From positions 31,436 to 95,435 of the forward strand of contig BBCA01000005.1 in assembly GCA_001311805.1 (NCBI GenBank): DNA of 64,000 nucleotides. The letters are read 5' to 3'. Positions 31,066 through 45,175 of this stretch are shown piece by piece (the first letter of the stretch is position 1; each line of letters starts with the position of its first letter). This DNA comes from Lentibacillus juripiscarius JCM 12147 (lineage in GTDB: Bacteria > Bacillota > Bacilli > Bacillales_D > Amphibacillaceae). The notes below the pieces were generated by a model, which was not told where the DNA came from, did not search any database, and worked only from the letters and a program-made list of their open reading frames with translations. A program made the position numbers and the translations under genes.

Positions 31066-32526
31066 GATGTAGCACCTCCCAGCTTCGGTCGTTAAATGAT
31101 GTTCGGTCGCCTGCTCATACGCGTGAGCCGTGCGATAGACCATTTGTTCGTCAAAGGCTTTGCCGATAATTTGCAGACCGATTGGCAGTCCTTCGTCGGA
31201 AAAGCCACACGGAACGGATATTCCCGGAACGCCGGCCAGGTTTACCGGAATCGTCAAAATATCATTGGCATACATGGTCAGTGGGTCATCGATGTTTTCG
31301 CCGATTTTGAACGCCGGTGTCGGTGCAGTCGGCCCGATAACGACATCATAGTTTTCAAAAATCTGCTCAAAGTCTTTGCGGATGAGCGTACGCACTTGCT
31401 GAGCTTTTTTATAATATGCATCATAATAGCCCGAGCTCAGGGCAAACGTCCCAAGCATGATCCGACGCTTCACTTCTTCGCCGAACCCTTCGCTGCGGGA
31501 ATATTTGAACATATCCATCATGTTGTCCGCTTTATCAGAGCGCACGCCATACCGGACCCCGTCAAACGTGCCAAGTTAGCCGATGCTTCTGAAGAGGCCA
31601 ATAGGTAATAGGCTGCCACTGCATAGCTGGAATGCGGCAGGGACACTTCTTCCCATTCAGCACCGAGCAGTTCATAAACTTTCAGCGCATTCATGACTGC
31701 TTCTTTCACTTCCGGTGCAACGCCTTCAGACAGGTACTCTTTCGGCACGGCAATTTTCAGCCCTTTTACATCATTCGTTAGAGCATCCGTGTACGAAGGC
31801 ACGTCCACATTGGCACTTGTCGCATCCATTTTATCCACACCGGAAATAACCTCAAGCACCCGAGCATTATCCTCCACGCTGCGGGTGACAGGCCCAATCT
31901 GGTCAAGTGATGATGCAAATGCGACAAGACCAAAGCGGGAGACGCGTCCATATGTAGGTTTCATGCCAACGACACCGCAAAAGGATGCCGGTTGACGAAT
32001 GGATCCGCCGGTGTCTGACCCAAGTGAAAACAGTACTTCTCCGGCCGCGACGGCTGCCGCAGAGCCACCACTGGAGCCGCCCGGAACATAGTCGGTGTTC
32101 CACGGGTTGCGGGTCAGCGCGAAGCTGGAGTTTTCCGTGGATGAACCCATCGCAAATTCATCCATATTCAACTTTCCGATGGTGATATTTTTCCGCTTGC
32201 AGCTTGTCCACGACCGTCGCATTATAAAGCGGATTGTCAAAGTTCCTTAAAAACTGGCTTCCGCACGTCGTCCGAAGATCCTTCGTGACGATATTGTCCT
32301 TGATACCAGCAGGAATGCCAAACAAACGCGCTTCCTTATCTGATTCAGCATCCAGCTGTTTCGCCTGGCTGCGGGCACTTTCTTCGTCCAGTGTCAGAAA
32401 AGCTCCAATTTGATCGTCGACTTCATTTATGCGATCGTACGAGGCATCGACTAAATCTTCGGCTGAGATTTCTTTTCTGTCTATCATTTGTTCCAATTGT
32501 TTGATGCTATGGTCAAATAAAGCCAT
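31062..32526 (-). CDS. gatA: Glutamyl-tRNA(Gln) amidotransferase subunit A (three frameshifts)
   Basis: Amidase subunit that releases ammonia from glutamine. The Ser-cisSer-Lys triad is visible in [10 protein letters not shown] (lysine), [14 protein letters not shown] and [16 protein letters not shown]. About 488 residues. Frames break near 32190, near 31570 and at the 3' end near 31095. At the last site removal of one A gives [12 protein letters not shown] and a stop at 31062 that overlaps gatB (ATGA); without it the frame runs straight into gatB, an apparent fusion that is not real. Twelve bases separate it from gatC. Confidence 0.93.
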
Positions 32527-32538
32527 ACCTTTCCCTCC

Positions 32539-32829
32539 TTACTCCAAAATTGACGGTACACGGAAATAGCCATTCTGCTTAACCGGCGCATTCTGCAGTG
32601 CGTCTTCTTTCGAGATCCATTCTTTCGGTTCGTCATTGCGCATCACATTTTTCAAATCAAGTACATGGGTCGTCGGCTCCACATTTTCCGTATCCAGCTC
32701 ATTCAGCTGTTCCGCATAGTCGATGATGGAACTAAGCTGCTTTGCAAATTTATCAGCTTCTTCTTCGGTGACAGCGAGCCTGGCCAGATTCGCGACATGC
32801 TTCACCTGATCCTTTGAAATATCCGTCAA
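32539..32829 (-). CDS. gatC: Glutamyl-tRNA(Gln) amidotransferase subunit C
   Basis: Intact 96-residue subunit, the exact length of B. subtilis GatC, that wraps around GatA to stabilise it. Sequence [21 protein letters not shown] and the C-terminal PSILE are typical. The start is taken as TTG at 32829 behind GGGGGTG; the frame is open upstream, but those residues do not belong to the family. First gene of gatCAB. Confidence 0.93.
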   Translation of the reverse strand: MTDISKDQVKHVANLARLAVTEEEADKFAKQLSSIIDYAEQLNELDTENVEPTTHVLDLKNVMRNDEPKEWISKEDALQNAPVKQNGYFRVPSILE

Positions 32830-33148
32830 AACAGACACCCCCAAAATAGTTATTTTATGTAGCAAAGTTATCGTTACCAATTGTTAAAGACACTATTGAT
32901 AATAGCAAAGTTCGTGACCTATAAGCAAATAAATCAGAAGAAATAAACATACTAGCCCACGCATTTAGCCTACTTGGTTATTCTGCTATCCTTTGCTTTT
33001 TGTACGCCCTTCCTTGAAGAAGGAAAGGACTAACATCAACCGTAACTAACCGTCTTACCAAAACGGACGCGCTTGACGAACTAGTAAGTAGTTAAAAAAT
33101 AGTGCTTATTTAATAATCATCTATTATAATAAACACAGGGATGATAAA

Positions 33149-33397
33149 GTGGATAAGCAAATTCTTGATTTGCTAACAGAAATAAATAAAGGAATGAAAA
33201 GTATGCAATCGGATATTCACTCTTTGAAATCAGAAATGCATAATCGATTTGATACTATTGAAACAAAACTAGAAGGTGTTGGCGGGCAGTTTGAGTTAAC
33301 TAATGAATCAGGAATTAATGAAATGGATTTTATTGTTGATAAGGTAAATAAAATGGAGAAAGAACTTTATATTTTAAAAAACAAGAATAGTAACTAG
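33149..33397 (+). CDS. Small coiled-coil protein, 82 aa
   Basis: GTG start at 33149 behind AGGGATG; the only nearby ATG (33141) is in another frame and stops after 11 codons. The protein is almost entirely heptad coiled coil (DKQILDLLTEINKGMKSM, then HNRFDTIETKLEGV, then NKMEKELYILKN). It is AT-rich and lysine/asparagine-rich, unlike the surrounding genes, so recent transfer is possible. TATAAT at 33124-33129 and a terminator at 33488 make it a self-contained unit. Similar proteins in Bacillaceae have no known role. Confidence 0.65.
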   Translation: MDKQILDLLTEINKGMKSMQSDIHSLKSEMHNRFDTIETKLEGVGGQFELTNESGINEMDFIVDKVNKMEKELYILKNKNSN

Positions 33398-33487
33398 GGG
33401 TGCTAAAATACGCACTCTTTTTTAAGTTTAATTTTCTTAGGTTGGGATTGAATCAGCTTGTTCAAGTAACAAGCGCAAGAATGAAAT

Positions 33488-33525
33488 AACGATGGATTGT
33501 CTTGAGCAATCCATCGTTGTTTTTT
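33488..33525 (+). terminator. Terminator of the coiled-coil gene
   Basis: AACGATGGATTG tcttgag CAATCCATCGTT followed by GTTTTTT, a perfect 12-bp stem. Confidence 0.88.
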
Positions 33526-33591
33526 GCCATACCATTTCTGTTTAAGATCATCTGGCAAAAGGGCATCTGTTTCTTTATTATAAAAACTCAG

Positions 33592-33664
33592 GCCTAGCCT
33601 CGACTTATAGCGAGTGCCGAAGTTTTTATAATAAGGTCATCCATCATTTATATTTTCTGATGTT
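33592..33664. repeat. Dispersed terminator-type repeat, copy 2
   Basis: AAAAACTCAGGCC ... GCCGAAGTTTTT hairpin followed by ATAAGGTCATCCATCATTTA and a CTGATGTT end. Hairpin and flank match copy 1 at 11662-11744. It lies just downstream of opuE and can terminate it. The 305-bp stretch 33398-33702 is filled by this, the previous terminator and unexplained AT-rich sequence. Confidence 0.7.
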
Positions 33665-33702
33665 GGAATTCTAGTGTGGACGTTCCATCCCATCATCAAT
33701 CG

Positions 33703-35220
33703 TTATTTCTTCAATTCAACTACTGCTTGATCGTACTCTGTCTCCACACCGTCAGACGGCTTACCGGCCAGACTGATAACAACAGCCACAATCAGATTGA
33801 GGAGAAATCCCGGTGCGATTTCATACAAATCAAAGATACCACCGGACAGGAAATCCCCCCAGATGATGACGGTGACTGCACCAACTACAATTCCGGCCAG
33901 TGCCCCGTTACGTGTAATGCCCCGCCAGAATAGTGCCAGCAGAATTGTTGGCCCAAATGCAGCGCCAAACCCGGCCCAAGCATAGCTTACCAGATCAAGT
34001 ACCGAGCTTTCCGGGTTAATGGCAATTATTGCCGCAATCAGCGCGATTACGAGTGTTGCCAGCCGTCCAACCCAAACGAGCTCCTTATCTGTAGCTTCAC
34101 GCCGGAAAATAGCCTTGTAAAAGTCCTCCGCCACCGCGGACGAGGAAACAAGCAACTGGGAGTCAATTGTACTCATAATTGCCGAAAGAATAGCTGCCAG
34201 CAGAATGCCTGCAATCACTGGGTGAAACAGAAGCTGCGAGAATGCAATAAAGATTTTTCTGGATCATCCAGCATCTGTACACCATTTTCCGTTATAACCG
34301 ATATGCCAAACTCGCTTAAACTTGCTACATCCTGTGTATTGATGAACGCCAGACCTGCCAAACCAGTAAAAATTGCCCCGTAAAGCCCAAGAATCATCCA
34401 GGTTGTCCCGATAAACTTAGCTTTCGGTACGTCTTTTGGCGAACGCAGCGCCATAAACCGGACAATGATATGCGGCTGGCCAAAATAGCCAAGCCCCCAG
34501 GCGATCGATGATATAATAGCAATGATTCCAACACCCTCAATCATGTTCAAATGATCCGGCTGATGTCACCGACTGCCTGAACCGTTGCATCCCAGCCACC
34601 AATTTGTTAATGGCGATGATTGGGACAGCGATTAAGGCGACAAACATCAATGACCCTTGCAGGAAATCCGTCCAGGCAACAGCCAGAAAACCGCCGAGCA
34701 GTGTGTAGGACACAACGATAAGCGTGCCAATCCACAAAGCAGGCTGGTACGGAAGCCCGAATGATGCTTCAAATAGTTTCGCACCTGCTACCATTCCCGA
34801 AGATGTGTAAAAAGTAAAGAATAATAGAATCACCAGTGCAGAAATGACCCGAAGCACATGGGAATGGTCTTTAAACCGGTTTTCCAGGAAATCCGGAACA
34901 GTAATAGAATTATTGGCAACCTCTGTATAGACCCGCAGCCGCTTGGCGACAAACTGCCAGTTTAAATACGCTCCAATTGACAGCCCGATTGCCATCCATG
35001 CTTCCGCAAGCCCTGATGCATAAATAGCTCCAGGAAGCCCAAGCAAGAGCCAGCCACTCATATCCGAAGCACCAGCACTCAACGCCGCCACTCCAGGTGA
35101 CAGTTTGCGACCGCCTAGAACATAATCGGATAAGTCGTTGGTCATCCGGTACATGATGACTCCAATCACCAGCATCCCTATCAGATAAACAATAAACGTG
35201 ATTAATGTCTCCAATCCCAT
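33703..35220 (-). CDS. opuE: Sodium/proline symporter, OpuE/PutP type (two frameshifts)
   Basis: SSS-family transporter taking up proline with sodium, used as osmoprotectant or nutrient. About 505 residues and 12-13 helices. Hallmarks are YVLGGRKLSPGVAALSAGASDMSGW (motif GGRKLSP ... SDMSGW), WGLGYFGQPHI and the later LAAILSAIMSTIDSQLLVSSS. Frames break near 34560 and near 34217. The location next to gatCAB matches B. subtilis opuE, hence the symbol. The start at 35220 follows directly on a 35-residue membrane-peptide gene (TAAATG). Confidence 0.88.
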
Positions 35221-35328
35221 TTACTTTCCCCTCCCTTCCGTTATCATGGTGATAATGGACAGTAAAATTAAAACAGGCATTGGTATGAACAGCCACATCC
35301 ACGTTGCACCCGAAATGGCATAATCCAT
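35221..35328 (-). CDS. Symporter-associated small membrane protein, 35 aa
   Basis: ATG at 35328 with GGGAGG upstream, ending in TAA that abuts the opuE ATG. The product is one membrane helix (GATWMWLFIPMPVLILLSII) with a short charged tail TEGRGK. Tiny membrane proteins encoded directly before SSS-family symporters are a recognised arrangement (symporter small accessory proteins). Position, RBS and coupling support a real gene; a role in symporter stability or activity is inference. Confidence 0.75.
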   Translation of the reverse strand: MDYAISGATWMWLFIPMPVLILLSIITMITEGRGK

Positions 35329-35463
35329 CGCGCTCCCTCCCCATTCTTTGTTTAATTTATGCCTATAGCATTATCACTATTATAAAATGTTTAGCTGCTT
35401 GCAACAAATCAAAATTTAAAAAGGTTCAGACACTGGAATAGCATCCGGGTTCATATTTCACGA

Positions 35464-35500
35464 CAAAAAGCCTGAAATAGCTTTCCACACTATTCCAGGC
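35464..35500 (-). terminator. Terminator of the receptor-peptide operon
   Basis: Minus strand GCCTGGAATAG tgtggaaag CTATTTCAGGC followed by TTTTTG, 58 bases after the peptide stop. Confidence 0.88.
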
Positions 35501-35558
35501 ACATATAGTAATAGGGTAAAAGGTTGCTGGTCTGATACTTCATGGAGCACTTGCTGCT

Positions 35559-35699
35559 TTAGTAAAGGCTGACATCCTTACCGACAGAAAGAACGGTCGG
35601 CTCCCATTCCATTGCGGAATCAACCGGCTTATCCTGTACGGCTGTGAATCCTGCAACAAGCAAAGTACCTAGTGCAAAAGTCGCCATCAGTTTCTTCAT
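35559..35699 (-). CDS. Candidate secreted signalling pro-peptide, 46 aa (NprX/PapR-like)
   Basis: A 46-codon frame starting 12 bases after the stop of the RNPP-type receptor, with a very strong AAGGAGGGG five bases before ATG. The N-terminus MKKLMATFALGTLLVAGF is a typical Sec signal peptide. The remainder, about 25 residues, is acidic in the middle (a DSAMEWEP stretch) and ends SVGKDVSLY. NprX and PapR pro-peptides have the same size, location downstream of their receptor and layout, with the active peptide near the C-terminus. Which residues form the mature peptide is not determinable here. No sequence match to known NprX or PapR peptides is apparent. Confidence 0.8.
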   Translation of the reverse strand: MKKLMATFALGTLLVAGFTAVQDKPVDSAMEWEPTVLSVGKDVSLY

Positions 35700-35711
35700 A
35701 TGCTCCCCTCC

Positions 35712-36980
35712 TTACAGGCTAACGAGCTCATCATATGTCTCGTTCGCCAGTTTGTAATATTTAACAGATTCTTTATATCTGTTATTTCGCTCAAAATGTT
35801 CGGCCAGCATATTGGAGTAAATAACCAAGTTTGCGTAATCTTTATGCTTCTTCAAGTAAGGAATAAATTCATCAATTACCAGCCGTTCAAATTTACCTTT
35901 ATTGCGGTTAATCGCGTAATCATACGTGTAGGTAATAAAATAAAACAGCTGATATGTTTCTTTGTCGTCAGCCTTGTCAAGAAGTTCCAAGCTTTTTTCA
36001 ATCATTTCCTTCGTTTTTTCAACGTTAAAATTACTGTAATAGGCTCTTATTAACGACGTTGCAGCAAGTATTCGCTCAAACAACAGGACTTCCGAATCTC
36101 CCACTATTTCTTCATAATGAAAAATCGCGTCCTCCCGCTTGCCAATGGTGGAATATAAATAACCCAGGTTTTGATTGGTCAGCTGGATAATTTGCTTGTT
36201 CTGGTTCAGCTTGCCCAAATGCTTGGCAAGGTTGTAATTTTTAATGGCCTTTTCATGCATTCGGATCCGGCGGTAAGAGATACCCAATACGATATGGCAC
36301 TGTGCACATCTGGTAAAATGATAGTTCTTCCGAAAAATAGCAATCGCCTTTTCCGCATACTCAATAGCTTCCAGCGTATTCCGGAGTTTACTGTGCGTCA
36401 CAGCCATCACATATTGCAGGTCGGCTGTCTCATTTTCCGGCAGATCCAGCTGGTTCAGCTTGTTGTCCGCCTGCCGGTACATACGCATAGCCTGATTGAA
36501 TTCCCCATTCACAGAGCTGTAATTACCCCGGAACTTGTACCAGTAAAATTGATGCAGACTGTCAAAGGTATCCGCCATTTCAGCTAGCTTGTTGATTTGT
36601 TTCAGCGCCTCATCCACTTCACCGGTAATTAGGAAATACCTTATTTTGTGGATTTCGAACATGATCAGGTTTTCAGATGAATGACTGTCATACAATAACT
36701 GATTCAGTTCATGATAGATACGGATCATTTCATTTTTGTCATTCTCGGAAAAGAGCATCCTGAACCATTGTTCGCACTTTTCCCGAATGGTTTCATCCGA
36801 CTCGTTGTTCGGCTGGATGCCAAGTCGCGTACATAGCAGACTGATCACATTCGGGCTGGCTTCAGCTTTCTGGTTCTCAATTTTAGACAGATATGCATAG
36901 GAAACGATTCCCTCCGCCAGTTCCGCCTGGGTCATTTCCTGCTGGATCCGGTGAAGTCTGATATAGGGCCCTATTTCCAT
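35712..36980 (-). CDS. RNPP-family peptide-receptor regulator (HTH plus TPR, NprR/PlcR-like)
   Basis: Intact 422-residue cytosolic regulator, almost exactly the length of NprR (423). An XRE-type helix-turn-helix covers about residues 4-60 (IQQEMTQAELAEGIVSYAYL, SKIENQKAEASPNVISLL), then six to nine TPR repeats fill the rest, for example AIEYAEKAIAIFRKNYHF and EKAIKNYNLAKHLGKLNQN. In this family the imported mature peptide binds the TPR groove and changes DNA binding. ATG 36980 is chosen because GGGGTGG is upstream and the HTH begins at once. The linked pro-peptide gene is 12 bp downstream. Target genes are unknown. Confidence 0.85.
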   Translation of the reverse strand: MEIGPYIRLHRIQQEMTQAELAEGIVSYAYLSKIENQKAEASPNVISLLCTRLGIQPNNESDETIREKCEQWFRMLFSENDKNEMIRIYHELNQLLYDSHSSENLIMFEIHKIRYFLITGEVDEALKQINKLAEMADTFDSLHQFYWYKFRGNYSSVNGEFNQAMRMYRQADNKLNQLDLPENETADLQYVMAVTHSKLRNTLEAIEYAEKAIAIFRKNYHFTRCAQCHIVLGISYRRIRMHEKAIKNYNLAKHLGKLNQNKQIIQLTNQNLGYLYSTIGKREDAIFHYEEIVGDSEVLLFERILAATSLIRAYYSNFNVEKTKEMIEKSLELLDKADDKETYQLFYFITYTYDYAINRNKGKFERLVIDEFIPYLKKHKDYANLVIYSNMLAEHFERNNRYKESVKYYKLANETYDELVSL

Positions 36981-37197
36981 GATTATCCACCCCTGGCTGA
37001 ATATGAACTGCAGCAAGCAAATTTGCTATATTTATATAATAACATAAATTCCAAAAATTCATATTGGGAAAGTGGAAGGGTGAAAATAGCAATAACCCCC
37101 TTGTATACTTGCTGACTTTCCTGAAATGAGGAAAGTTTTGCGTATAGAAGTCCTTTTCCACATGTTTATATGAAAAAGGGATTCCTTCTTACCTGAT

Positions 37198-38438
37198 TTA
37201 CTTGTCAAAAATATGCACAGTTGGTTCTTTCTCTCCGGCGTCGCGATAGATGACGCTTTCCATTTTCTCATTCGACTTAATTTTAACTTCCAGCTCGTAG
37301 TAATCCTGGAACATTTCTTTTACAAGGCCGTACGTGTACTGGGTAAAACCAACCACTTCCCCTTTTCCATAAAACTCGAGTGGGATGGTCAATGTCAGTT
37401 TTTGCAGCTCTTCATTGATGTAAAAGCCATCTCCAATCACACCGACATAGTTAGGAAAGTATTCCTGTATTTTGTCACCAAAATCCTTAACCAGCTGCTG
37501 TTGATCGTAATACTTTTCTTCCCCCTCATCCGATGGGAAAAGAATATTTTCTTCCTGGACGGTTTCCCAGTCACCAATTTCATATCACCGCCGGAAACAC
37601 CGGTCTTAGCAACATAACTGCCTGGGACTGGGGATCCCTGGTCCTCTTCCCGGTAAAGAGCAAACATGATAGGGATATCGCTCAGTTCCTCAATTTTTCT
37701 CACACGCTCCAGTACGGTCTGCGCAATTTCCTTGCCTTTTTTCAGCATTGTTTCTTTATCAATTTTCTTATGATAAGTCGTTCCGCCAACTTCTGTCTGA
37801 AAAGCGTAGTCAGATTTCATGGCAATACCAATAGAAGCCCCGACCAGTTCAACGGTATCATCCTTATTCTTCTTTAGGAAGTTGTGTTCAAGTATGTGTG
37901 TTAAATATTTCGGGTTGTTTTCCTGCTGATCTTTCGATTTGTCATTTGCAATGGCCGGATTTAATCCAAGCTGGAGCTCTTTCCGGATGGCTTCTTTATC
38001 TTCTTCGTCCACTTTCTGGCCATTTTCCTCAAGCTGTTCCACACGTTTTTTAAGCGTTTTTTCAAGCTGGTCCTTCGTCAGATTCCGGTCCAGCCACTTA
38101 TACAGCATATCCGAAGTTAAGTATTGTCCTTCTTCAAAGAAGTATTTTTCCGGGTCATAATATTCTTTGGAAAGACGCCGCAAACCTGTCTCCATTTCGC
38201 CGATATCCATCCGGTTCATCATCTGGTTCGTAATGACGCCACGTGAGGCACTGGTACGATACGGCAGGATGGTCCGGTAATTTTTCTTCCGACAGCTGGT
38301 AACTGGGAACAATTGACTTCTCCTGCTGTTTCGCTTCATCTTTTTGGGCACCACTTCATCTTCATTGTTGTTCAATGATGGTGCACAGCCTGCCAGAGTG
38401 AGGAGCGTGATGGACAGCCAGATTACTGCTTTCTTCAA
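37198..38438 (-). CDS. camS: CamS family sex-pheromone lipoprotein (about three frameshifts)
   Basis: Membrane-anchored lipoprotein of unknown cellular role whose cleaved signal peptide is the source of pheromone cAM373 in Enterococcus and Staphylococcus. Starts TTG at 38438 with AAGGAG upstream; signal and lipobox are KKAVIWLSITLLTLAGC. The body includes GVITNQMMNRMDIGEMETGL, DMLYKWLDRNLT, and ends DAGEKEPTVHIFDK. About 413 residues. Frames break near 38310, 37570 and 37440. It follows ligA by 13 bp, the conserved pcrA-ligA-yerH order of B. subtilis. Confidence 0.85.
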
Positions 38439-38451
38439 AATTCTCCACTCC

Positions 38452-42681
<4,230 letters not shown>

Positions 42682-42709
42682 ACCTGACACCCCTTGCAAA
42701 ATATAACGT

Positions 42710-43403
42710 TTATTCTTTATTGCTGTGTACTGCTTTGACCGTCTTCAATGCCTGTTTAATATTATCATAAATAAGATTGCCGACAATAACCGCATCAGCA
42801 TACTCTTTCATTTCCCTCACTTGGAAATTGTTTTCAATCCCGCCGCCATAAAACAGCTTTGTATGCTGGAGCTGGCTCTTCACTCTTTTGACAAGCTCTG
42901 GGGCACCGTATGTTCCACTGTATTCCATATAAAAATCGGCAAGTGAAAAACATGCTCTGCCATATGAGCGTACGCTTCCACGTCTTCCGCATCCGGCATG
43001 TCACATTTTGTTTTCTGAAATGCTTTGGAATCTTCGTTAAGGATGCAATAGCCTTCAACAAACATTTCATCCCAGTCCAACAGTTCCCTATATTCCTTGA
43101 TCGCTTGGTGCTGCAGGTCCATCATCCACTTCTTTTCCGTGCTGTTCATCACCATCGGGATTAAGTAATAATCAAAGCCGGGTGTAATCGACTCCATATT
43201 GGCAATTTCCAGTGCACATGGCACTGTGTGGCGGCGAATGCGAGATAGCAAATCAAGCACACCATCAGTGTCACCCCGTCTGTCCCGCCTACAATGACCG
43301 CATCTGTCCCTGATTCACAGATGGCATCAAGATCCTCATCGGAAATTTCTTTAGCAGGATCAAGTTTAAATATATGATTCCATTCGTGTAATGAATAATT
43401 CAA
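42710..43403 (-). CDS. pcrB: Heptaprenylglyceryl phosphate synthase (two frameshifts)
   Basis: TIM-barrel prenyltransferase joining heptaprenyl diphosphate to glycerol 1-phosphate. [16 protein letters not shown] and [15 protein letters not shown] begin the barrel; [15 protein letters not shown] [13 protein letters not shown] and [11 protein letters not shown] form the phosphate site. About 231 residues. Frames break near 43260 and near 42915. In the conserved position directly upstream of pcrA. Confidence 0.9.
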
Positions 43404-43652
43404 CGTTCATCCTCCATCAGTATTAACGCTATTTTCATGTTTCCTTATGATACAGTACAAAAGAAACGTGGAACACTTCTTTTCATTCACTTATAAAGTA
43501 TACCAAAATGATGCTATGAATTTAGGATTATGGGTAATATTTTTGAAGGAATAGATGTTTTGGCTATGGGGAGAGTTGGAGAGGGCGGCACATACGGAAA
43601 ATACTTTGGTTGTAATAGTAGAGCGCTACCTCCTGAAGAGATAGCAGCTCCT

Positions 43653-43952
43653 TTATTCGTCCTTGTCCGTCAGGCGGTCGAGCACAATCCTGTAGCCGTC
43701 ACTTCCGTAGTTAATACAGCGCCTCACGCGTGAAATGGTTGCAGTGGAAGCGTTTGTTTCTTCTTCTATTACACTGTACGTATGGCCTTCCCGCAGCATC
43801 TTGGCCACTTGCAGACGCTGTGCAATGGCATGAATTTCCGACATGGTCGCAATATCATCAAAAAACTTATAACATTCCTCACGATCCTGCAGCGAGAGAA
43901 TGGCATCAAACAATTGGTCCAGCTGTTCGCCGCGCAAATTATCTATCTGCAT
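43653..43952 (-). CDS. yerC: YerC/TrpR-family transcriptional regulator
   Basis: Intact 99-residue DNA-binding protein of the TrpR-like YerC/YecD family. The helix-turn-helix is REGHTYSVIEEETNASTATI followed by SRVRRCINYG. No tryptophan-binding role is established for this subgroup. It sits between yerB and pcrB as in B. subtilis. The 248-bp spacer to pcrB shows only an imperfect hairpin (GGAGC ... GCTC) after the stop and no further gene. Confidence 0.9.
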   Translation of the reverse strand: MQIDNLRGEQLDQLFDAILSLQDREECYKFFDDIATMSEIHAIAQRLQVAKMLREGHTYSVIEEETNASTATISRVRRCINYGSDGYRIVLDRLTDKDE

Positions 43953-43970
43953 TCTGGCACCACCTACTTT

Positions 43971-45028
43971 CTATTCATCTGAAATCGTAACAGACTGATC
44001 CATTCCCGGACTGGACGGAACAATATTTATCCACGTTTTGCCGGGGACAAATGGCACTGGCTCGCCATCTTTAACTGGAATAATCCGGCCGTCGCGATTT
44101 TCCCATTTCACTTGGCGAACCTTCCCTTTTTGAACCAGATATGCATCACCGCCCGAAGTTATATCAACCTCCCGGCGACCCGCGTCATCAATCACTTGAT
44201 GGGGAGTTTCCACAATAAATATATTGTCGGTCGTAATCGCTTCTCCTGATTCCATTTCTGTCATCTTTGTCCCGTCACTGTATCGTGTATAGGTTTCACT
44301 GTCGGCATCATACTGGTATTCTACAATATTTGTCAGCTTATCAGAATACACAATTTTGATATGTGTTGCTGCATCCCCGGAAATCGATGCAGCTTCTTCT
44401 TCTGAGGCAAACGGAAGCGGCTCATAAGATCTGCTCACATCGTAACCTTTGTTCTCTGCAGCATCGTACACGGATCCAAACTGCAAGTATGAGTTATGCG
44501 GCGGTTCCCGGAATGACTCCCGTTTAAACAGGTATTCGTCATCATCGTGCATCGCACCATCCAAATACTCGATTCCCCGGTTCCGAATCATGTCATTTAC
44601 AAAATTAGCGGCACCATGATAAGTATAGAGTGCTCCGTACCCGCTGGCCAGCTCAAAATAGTATTCCCTTGCGCTGCGTACCGGTCCGACCGCGTCTGGC
44701 TTTTCACTCTGGAACAATGCAAGCAGACGCGTAATCCGTCCTTCAGCCAAAACCTCAAAACAATATCTGCTTTCGAAAGTCCAGTCTGTGGCCTGGCCTT
44801 GCGGTGATTATTGACCATCACCCCGACAATCCGGTCATCGGCAGGCTGATCGGTCTTCACCCCTGTCAGCGGATAGGTATGCACATTTCCAGATGTTTCG
44901 GGGGTTTGTTCTTTCTCATCGGTCGCATTTGCTTTTGCTTCACTGTCATCCGCTGTTTGCTCCTCACTATCGGAACATGCAGCAAACAGCAGCAGTATAG
45001 CCAGTACGAAAAAACAAGAATTTTTCAA
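43971..45028 (-). CDS. yerB: DUF3048 lipoprotein YerB (one frameshift)
   Basis: Secreted lipoprotein, about 352 residues. TTG start at 45028 behind AAAGGAG; the signal and lipobox are CFFVLAILLLFAACSDS, then an acidic linker. The two DUF3048 parts begin PLTGVKTDQPADDRIVGVMV and FVPGKTWINIVPSSP. The frame breaks near 44745. Function unknown; it is in conserved synteny with yerA and yerC. Confidence 0.88.
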
Positions 45029-45175
45029 GATTCCACTCCTTTGGTTGGCAGCAAGATTCAGCCACCCGCTGCACACGCCTGAATCGATTAAAATCGGATG
45101 CAGGGGGTTAAAAGAAACCGGCGGTAATCAATTTCCCCGGACTTTCTGAACAACCTTCAGTAAATCTATTATACG

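Noticed and set aside
29812..31545. Apparent GatA-GatB fusion protein
   Set aside because: Removing one A near 31095 restores the normal GatA end and the ATGA overlap; the fusion is an artefact.
43600..43652. Terminator after yerC
   Set aside because: There is an imperfect GGAGC ... GCTC hairpin, but no T-run follows on the minus strand.
43530..43733. 67-residue plus-strand frame antisense to yerC
   Set aside because: No RBS, no homology, and its second half is the shadow of yerC.
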